Positions 47,688 to 54,900 of a stretch of DNA of 64,000 bases are shown one piece after another. The stretch's first letter is position 1. Each line of letters begins with the position of its first letter. Under the pieces are notes generated by a model, which searched no databases, was not told the origin of the DNA, and saw only the letters and a list, made by a program, of their open reading frames with translations. The stretch spans positions 117,554 to 181,553 of the forward strand of contig CAXAMN010023751.1 of NCBI GenBank assembly GCA_963970005.1. The letters are read 5' to 3'. Both the position numbers and the translations under genes were made by a program. This stretch comes from Durusdinium trenchii (taxonomy: Eukaryota; Sar; Dinophyceae; Suessiales; Symbiodiniaceae).

Positions 47688-48950
47688 ATGACATGGAAGC
47701 AGAACAAGAACTGGAATCCAAAGGCGCAGGCATGGAAGCAGGCATGGCCCTCAGAGCAGCCAGAGAAGCCCAAGACGAAGAAGGAAGACAAGGAGAAAGA
47801 CAAGGCCTTTTTCGTGGGATACGATGGCAAAAAAGTGCCTTTGCCAAGTGGACATGTGGCTTCATCGGGATCTACATCCTTAGCTACTACGGGTGCAGCC
47901 AATTCCCAGGTCTTGGAAGAGAACCGGAAGTTGAGGGATGTCTTCAAGCTCATCCTCGACAGAGATGCGGGGAAGGAGACTGGAAAGAACCCGACGGACT
48001 TGGTGGAGGAGTGCAAGAAGTTGGTGCACAACCCCCGAGAAAGTCTTCGCGAAAGGCAGAGGGAGTTGAACAAAGAGAAGAAGAGCATCAACAAGGCCGA
48101 GAAGCTGGAGATTGCCATCAAGGAGAAGGAAGACAGCTTTGTGAAATGGAAGGCGGGATTTCACGAAATGCTGAAAGCAGAAGAAAAGCGCTACGAGGAG
48201 GAAGTCAAGGCCTTGAGAGAAGAGCTCAAGCTTGTGGAGGAAGGCCCGGAGATCAACTCCATGGATGCGGACAGCGACGGAGAGCTGATTGCCAAGAATG
48301 TGGCAGAGGACCTTTCGCAAGTCAAGGCTCAGATGGACCAGATGGCGACCTACTTCGAGGTGATGGAAAAGCGAAATCAACAGATGGTGCAAGAAATGAA
48401 TCATCAAGTTCAAAGCTTGGTTGCGGTGATTCGTACATCCCAAAGGCCAGATATGGTGAATCAATCCTCGCCACAATTGATCCGACCACCAGGGCAGAGG
48501 CTCGAATCAACTCCAGCAAGGGAGGGGCGATCGCGATCACCGGCTATGAAGAGGCCTATGATCGAGATGGTGTCGGAGGAGCAAGAGTTAAAGACATTCC
48601 TGCAGGGATTGCTTGCAAATCTCCGGGAAGAGCACCGCCAACATATCTTGGCCATTGTCGAGTCCGAACCGGAGGAATACTCAACAAAAGAAGCCATCGA
48701 GATCTTGGTTCAGCAGGTGATGACACAGGCCAACGGGCAGATGCTTGGCAGTACTCTGGACTCGATGGACTCTCCCAATGCTCTGCCAATGACGATGAGC
48801 AGAAATTCGATGTTGCCTTTTGGAGGGAAGGCAAACAGCAGGAAGGTGAGCAAGAAGGGGGAAGTTGTCTCGACGACCCCTGTAGAGGCTGCAGTGGCCA
48901 AGACGGGCTTGGAGGTTCCATTGCCGGAGGTGTTGGACGACAAGCTATGA
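47688..48950 (+). CDS. ORF1: basic coiled-coil protein of the LINE-like element (420 aa)
   Basis: The first ATG in the frame is at 47688. The frame is open back to a stop at 47445, but an earlier start would need a GTG. The N-terminus is Trp/Lys-rich (MTWKQNKNWNPKAQAWKQAW). Two charged helical regions follow, about residues 76-190 (for example KEKKSINKAEKLEIAIKEKE) and 205-252 (QVKAQMDQMATYFEVMEKRN), typical of coiled coils. Then comes a basic RSRSP segment near residue 280 and a Glu/Gln-rich C-terminal domain. No CCHC zinc knuckle is seen. By position and composition it resembles ORF1 nucleic-acid-binding proteins of LINEs, which multimerise through coiled coils and chaperone element RNA. 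Its stop overlaps the ORF2 start. Confidence 0.7.
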   Translation: MTWKQNKNWNPKAQAWKQAWPSEQPEKPKTKKEDKEKDKAFFVGYDGKKVPLPSGHVASSGSTSLATTGAANSQVLEENRKLRDVFKLILDRDAGKETGKNPTDLVEECKKLVHNPRESLRERQRELNKEKKSINKAEKLEIAIKEKEDSFVKWKAGFHEMLKAEEKRYEEEVKALREELKLVEEGPEINSMDADSDGELIAKNVAEDLSQVKAQMDQMATYFEVMEKRNQQMVQEMNHQVQSLVAVIRTSQRPDMVNQSSPQLIRPPGQRLESTPAREGRSRSPAMKRPMIEMVSEEQELKTFLQGLLANLREEHRQHILAIVESEPEEYSTKEAIEILVQQVMTQANGQMLGSTLDSMDSPNALPMTMSRNSMLPFGGKANSRKVSKKGEVVSTTPVEAAVAKTGLEVPLPEVLDDKL

Positions 48951-51900
48951 GCACTGCAGAGGTCTCTTTTTTCAAGAAGGGGAGTAACAGTGTTAGGGAT
49001 GACACTGCTACACATACAATTGCTGGGTGCGCCACTTTTCAAGGCAGCAGCATCAATTGTACGCTAGTTGCTGATGATCCTGAGCCAACTTTGTGTGGTG
49101 ATGGGGAACTTATCTATCAGAGTGCATCCTGGTTTCAAAGCGGGTGTGCTCATTTGAAGAAGATCCGAGTCGGGACTGCTACGATTCTCTGGTTTGTGGC
49201 TGGAGAAACGACTTTTCCAAGTGAGTCCTTTCATGATTTTCTTCGTCTTTTGGTGATCTATGTGTTGGGGGCCATGATTGTCATGGTTTGTGTGTATGAG
49301 ATAGATGAGATGTGGCAAGTGAGCCGTTGCTTGTGGAAGCATTTGCATGGCAGGCGGATTAGGCCAATCCCGCCTTGTGCTATTTTCACAAGGGCACTTC
49401 TTTGCCAAGCTTGGGGGGTTGTGTGCAACTACATGATCCTAGAGTTTGAAGTCCAAGCACCAATGGAGCCTAATGTGATGGAGAGCTCCTTTGGATTTGA
49501 TGTTCTCATCTGTCTGTGCAGGTACCAGGAGTTTCTTCTTCTACTTCTTGGGCTTTTTTCCGTTTGGAGTGGGAGGTTGGATGAGATGCTCAAACTTCCT
49601 GGTAAAGCTGCACGAGCTGATCGGAGGATCCCACATCGCAAGCGACGTCTTTCGAACAGAAATTTTGTAGCAGTCCTTCTTCTTTGCAACATTTTGAGCT
49701 GTGAAGGGGTTGGTCTTGTTAGCCGCATCTGTGAAAGGGATCGTGTAGCCCTCACCATGGGCAATGATGAGACAAAGACGCAATATCCTTTCCGACCTTA
49801 CGAGGATTTTGCACCAGTAGGCGACCCCAGCCGGTTTGAAGGTTGTGGTAATACCTTTGCTGAAAATGGTTCGGAGGGAAGCAGCGGACAAGGCGAGGTT
49901 TCCTTCTTCCAAGTTTCTGATCAGGTTTGCCACGCTCCAGGTGACTGTCGAGCAAATTCAATGCTGATTGACATTTGTCCTTTTGGCGCTGTGCAAAGTT
50001 TTGAGCCAATTTTTGGGGAGACCAAAGAGACAAGCTGTTTGGCTCCTGTTTCTGGTGACTTTCGATGCGGAGGAAACACTGCAACTCCGGATTTCTATGA
50101 TGACAGCCTGGGTGCAACTTTTCTTCCTGAGGAAATTGATGATCACATAGTACTCATGCAAAGACTTTCTGCGGATCTCCAACGCAATCACTTTGCAATG
50201 GCGTGTGAAAGAGGGATGCCGCTCAGACCTGCACTTGAGCTGAGCAGGAGACTTCTCACACCAGTATGGATGCAGGAAGGAAGAGATTTGGCATTTGAGT
50301 ACTTTCGTTCTTCAGAGCAGGGGATCTGGCAGAAGAAAATTCTGGGATGGAAGTTTCTTGATTATGAACAAGAGATTGGGACTCCCTTCAGTATCCAGCT
50401 GCTGCCTCGAGGCCTCTGGGCCACACAGCTCATTGGACCCTTCGAAGATGAAGATGTTCTGACGGTGCATTTTGTCGTGGTGACGCCTCAACCAATGATG
50501 ATGCACCATGCTGACCACCATCGTGGCCCGCATGATGTGGTGGTCATCGCGCTGGAACAAGAGGCATATGCATCGGATAGGTTACCGTTGGTGGTACAAC
50601 ATGATATAGACGGTATCCTTGTGCAGACTGCAGTGAAGTGCCCAATCGCCTGTACACCTATACTGGTTTGTGAGCTTCTTCAGCTGGATGCGAGGTGCCA
50701 AGACCCCTCTGAGGTGAGTGTCTATTTCCGAAATGGCAATGTTGAGAGAACTTTTGTGCAGGATGAAAGGATTGGGCTCCCCATGGGAGCCTATGTTCAG
50801 CTTAGCACAACCATCCGATCTGACAGATGTGCTGATGTAGTGATCTTCCAGCACCCTCTGCGTGAGCATCAGACCATGATCCTGCCCGGAGATGCACCCC
50901 AGGATGATGACTTTAGAGGGCAGACTCACGAGGGAATATCCCTTGCAAGAGGTACATCTGGGAGAAGGGAAGAAGAAGAAGAAGAAGAAACTTCCGTGCT
51001 GATGCAAGTTGGTCCGCCTGAGCCTGATCTCGTGGTCAGGTACATTGAAAGCCTTGGGGCCCATGTGCAAGCGGTGGAGATCGCTGCCTGGTTCCATCCA
51101 CAGGATTATGTGGGAAGGACTGCAAATCTTGTCAGACGGGCACATTTCTATGCTGGACTTCCGGGTGGACCTTTTGTACGTGGAATGTGGGCTCAGGCTC
51201 TGGACAATGGACTTGGCTATGTTTATCCGGTGCGGCCGATGCCTGAAACAGCTGGTACCATGGCACCGCACTTCATCGTGGCCAATTTTGAAGGGGAAAA
51301 CTTGATCCCTACTCTTGTTCGCTTTTTTGATGACGGAGGAGGGATGAATACATTCACTTTTGTCTTCACTGTCCGTGAGTGGCCTACTATGCTGGAAGTC
51401 TTCGACCTTGTTGTGCCTGGACATGGATGTGTATGGGATAGTGACTGTGCCTTAGTCATGGGACCATATGAACATGAGAGGGTATACACCTGGAATATGC
51501 GTGTAGGACTCTATGAGGGGGCCTACCTGCGACTCCATGAAGCTGCAAGGCAGATTCCTGCCTATGTGCTTAACAGCGATGGGGGTTCCACCTGTGACGG
51601 AAGCTCAACGATCTCAGATGTGGCTAGTGACACAGAAAGTGATGAAGCGACAGCCCAATCTACTGTGTCCAGTCCAAATGCCCCTGATGAAGGTGATGAT
51701 GATGACTCTAGTGTTATGTTTGAGTCCCTGCGATCTTCCATCAGTCTCATGCAGTATGAGTGGGAGTTCGAGATGGCCCAAGATGAAGCTGACTTCCTGG
51801 AAGGAGTGCGAGCTCTACCTGGTGCTCCTCTTGGTGCAGGCAGATACCCAGAGATGCTTCACCTCCAGACGCAATTGAGATATGAGACTGACATCGTCCA

Positions 51901-54900
51901 GAGTTATTTGCGCAGGTATGCTTTGGTGCATGAGATGTCTACCTTCACGGTCCATGTCTGGCTGGTTGAATATGAAATTGCTGCTTTTGCTCGAGTGGTG
52001 CCAATTGCGGCTACCAGATCTATGACGGAGTCGATGCAGCGTGAGCTGCAACAGGGAGGGGGGAGTGATTCTTTCTGGATCACTGCTGCTGATCCCATGC
52101 CGCTCCCCCTTTCATTGCGGATTTGCCCGCTGGATCTAGTGGTCCTTTCCACAAGGCAGAAGACGGCAGAGCAGAGAATCTATGTCATCGACATTCTTTT
52201 CCGAAGCATGCCACGCCGAGTTGCGATGATCTACCAGCAGGATGAGCGGCTGCAAGACCTCGTTAGGAGGGCTGGCCTACAGGAGGCTTGCATGCCAACA
52301 AGACATAGATGCATTTTGGCCAAAACATTGGCTTCTGGAGTCAAGGTTTGGCAACTGCAGGAGATTGTGGATGAGCTGCATGGAACGAGCTTTGAACTTC
52401 GTTTCGAGGCATCCAGAGAGTCCGTATTCTGCATGTTGGAAGAGACGGCAATGATGCAAGTATCTTCAACAAGTGCAATACAGGATCATTCTGCTGAGAG
52501 ACCTTCTTTTCACTTAAGCAATGACAGAGATAACACTGCAACTCTGTATGACCCGTTCCTTCGACCACTACAGGAAGACAGAAGGGCAAGTGACTCTGTC
52601 AGTTTCTTCCACAGTGCAATACACAAGCGAAGCGGAAGGTTGGAGGAGTCGTCTCGGGACGATGACCGAGCGGATTTGAGGCATACAGTTCGACGGCATG
52701 TGAGACGAAGACATGACATGCTGCGAGTTGGGAGACTCACGACCTTTGAAGGATTCTCCTATATGGCTGACGAGGCAATTGCCTACAAAGGGTCCAGGGG
52801 GCGATGGCCCAATGTGGTCATCTGTGGACTGGTCCATGATGTCATTGGATACTGGGAGCTCACTCTGGATGATGAATTTTCTTTCTCGCTGGAGGAACTC
52901 CGTTTCAAGCTCAGGGACTTTATTGAGCCACCGATTAGGCCGAGAGAATCAATCTCCTTTGCAGCAGTGAAACCTTTGCCAACTACACTCGAGCAGCAAG
53001 GTGAGGATGACCTCTATGTTCTTGTAGGAGCGAATCTGCTTCCATCTGATCGGCTTGTATTGATTGCTCTCTGGGACTTCAGACAAGAGGCGGTTGTGGG
53101 CCTCCATCCAATGATCCTTGGGGCAACTATGCTGAGAGACACCCTACTCCAACAACTGGGTTTGGCGGAAAGATGTGGGCTTGCCTTCATTGACTGCTTG
53201 GTCACCTATGAGACACACGAGTTGCCTCGAATGATGCCATGGCGCCCCATCCAGGGTATGAAGATAGTGGTAGAAGTGCACCTGCGAAGGTGTAACAGTT
53301 TTGCCACATGGCTCGGGATTTTCGCTGGAGAAGGTGGAAGGGAAGAGAGTGATGACGATGTCCATATGCTGATGCAGACCCCCAAGGCAGCTGCAGGTCG
53401 GTCTAGCTCAATTGCAGGATTGGGAAGGCTTACCTTTCTTGAACATCGAGTGCGCCTGCAATATGATCGCATCTATGAGCTCCTAGCATTGCGCCAGGAC
53501 CCGAATGGGCTAACACCCGTGGAAGGCTCATTGACATCCTTCTGGCTCCTTCCTGGTCTGGAGAAAACTGCACAGATGATGGATAAGAAACTATTGTTGC
53601 ATGTGGTTGTCCCAGATTGGAACCAATGGGTTGAGAATTCTTGGGAGCAGAAACCTGATGAGCCCCAGCTTTATTTGATCCGGCAACATGTTCCATCTGC
53701 AGGCAGAGAGGGCGTCATCTCTCATGTCATTGGCACAAGTCAGAATGACCGCTCCAATGGATTGCAGACTGTGCTTGTCGATCTGACCTATAGCAACATT
53801 CGGCGTAGGGGAGTGCTCAGATATCATCTCTTGGCTACGGTGGCTGAGCTTGTCGTGCTCTTTGTCGGGGGTCCTATTCGGATCCATCATGGGATTGTTG
53901 AGGACTTTGAGCTTCACTGGCATGATGGCACGACTGTCCATATTTTCAGAGGTATGGAGATTGTGGCTATCCCAAATGCAGTTTTTGTGTATATTGTACC
54001 AAGAGGGAAGCCACTGCCGCAGATCTGTCCAGAAGAACAGTTCAGTTTGGATTCCGAGGGAGAGTTGATCCTGATGCAAATGGTGAGCCAGCTGGAGTTG
54101 TTTCGACCCATGGGGAATCCTGAGGACCCCCTCCCAATGGATGAGACAGACGAAATCAGCTGTATGCAAAGAAACGCCCAAACATCAGGCGAGATGGCTG
54201 GTGACACTGATCTGCCAGAGAGTTTGCAGTCGGCGGTATCTTTCACCGCTGACCCCTCGCATGCACTCTCGAGTGATGGTGAATTGCCGGCAACGATCCC
54301 TAGACCTGGAACTACATTGCTGGATGCAATTGGGCGTGCGAAACACTTCTTGGCTGACTATGAGAGAGTGCTACCACCTGACAGAGATGAACTGCTGGTC
54401 CAGCTCCTGATTGAGAGCTATGGTAGCACTCGAGTCTGTGCGGCCTATTGCCCCAGGAACTTCCTGCAAGAATCTGTCCCTTATTGGCGCTTCCAACAGT
54501 GGTGCTGTGACAACGCTTTTTTGCTGGAAGAAAGTTCAGCTGTTTGCCCGGTTCAGTTAGAACTCTACCAGAACATGCCGGCCTTGATTGTCGCGCGATT
54601 CCTTGCTCGAGGCCTTGTGCCGATGGTGGTGCAGGTTGTAAGCCCCAATCCGATGACCCCAGCCTTCTTTCTGGTTTTTCTGGCGAATGCTAGAGAAACA
54701 GCTGCGAGATTGATTGGCCGGGTACAGGCGCAGATCCAGTTGCCGCCTTTTGAGCTACGGCACAATGGGCGAAGAGTGCGCTGGTTTGATGTACTAGAGA
54801 TGGTTCCTGGAGGTGTCATGAGACTGCGCATCTTTGATACTCTTGAACTGCAGGATCCTTCTCTGTCCACGGAAGCCTCGGGGCCTACTGTCACACTACA

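Noticed and set aside
47492-48946. N-terminal 485 codons of the single 3,431-codon open frame
   Set aside because: This frame begins at a GTG and overlaps ORF1 in another frame. The ORF1 frame has natural coiled-coil composition, while this one is Gly/Arg/Gly-Gly-rich shadow sequence. ORF2 is started at 48947.
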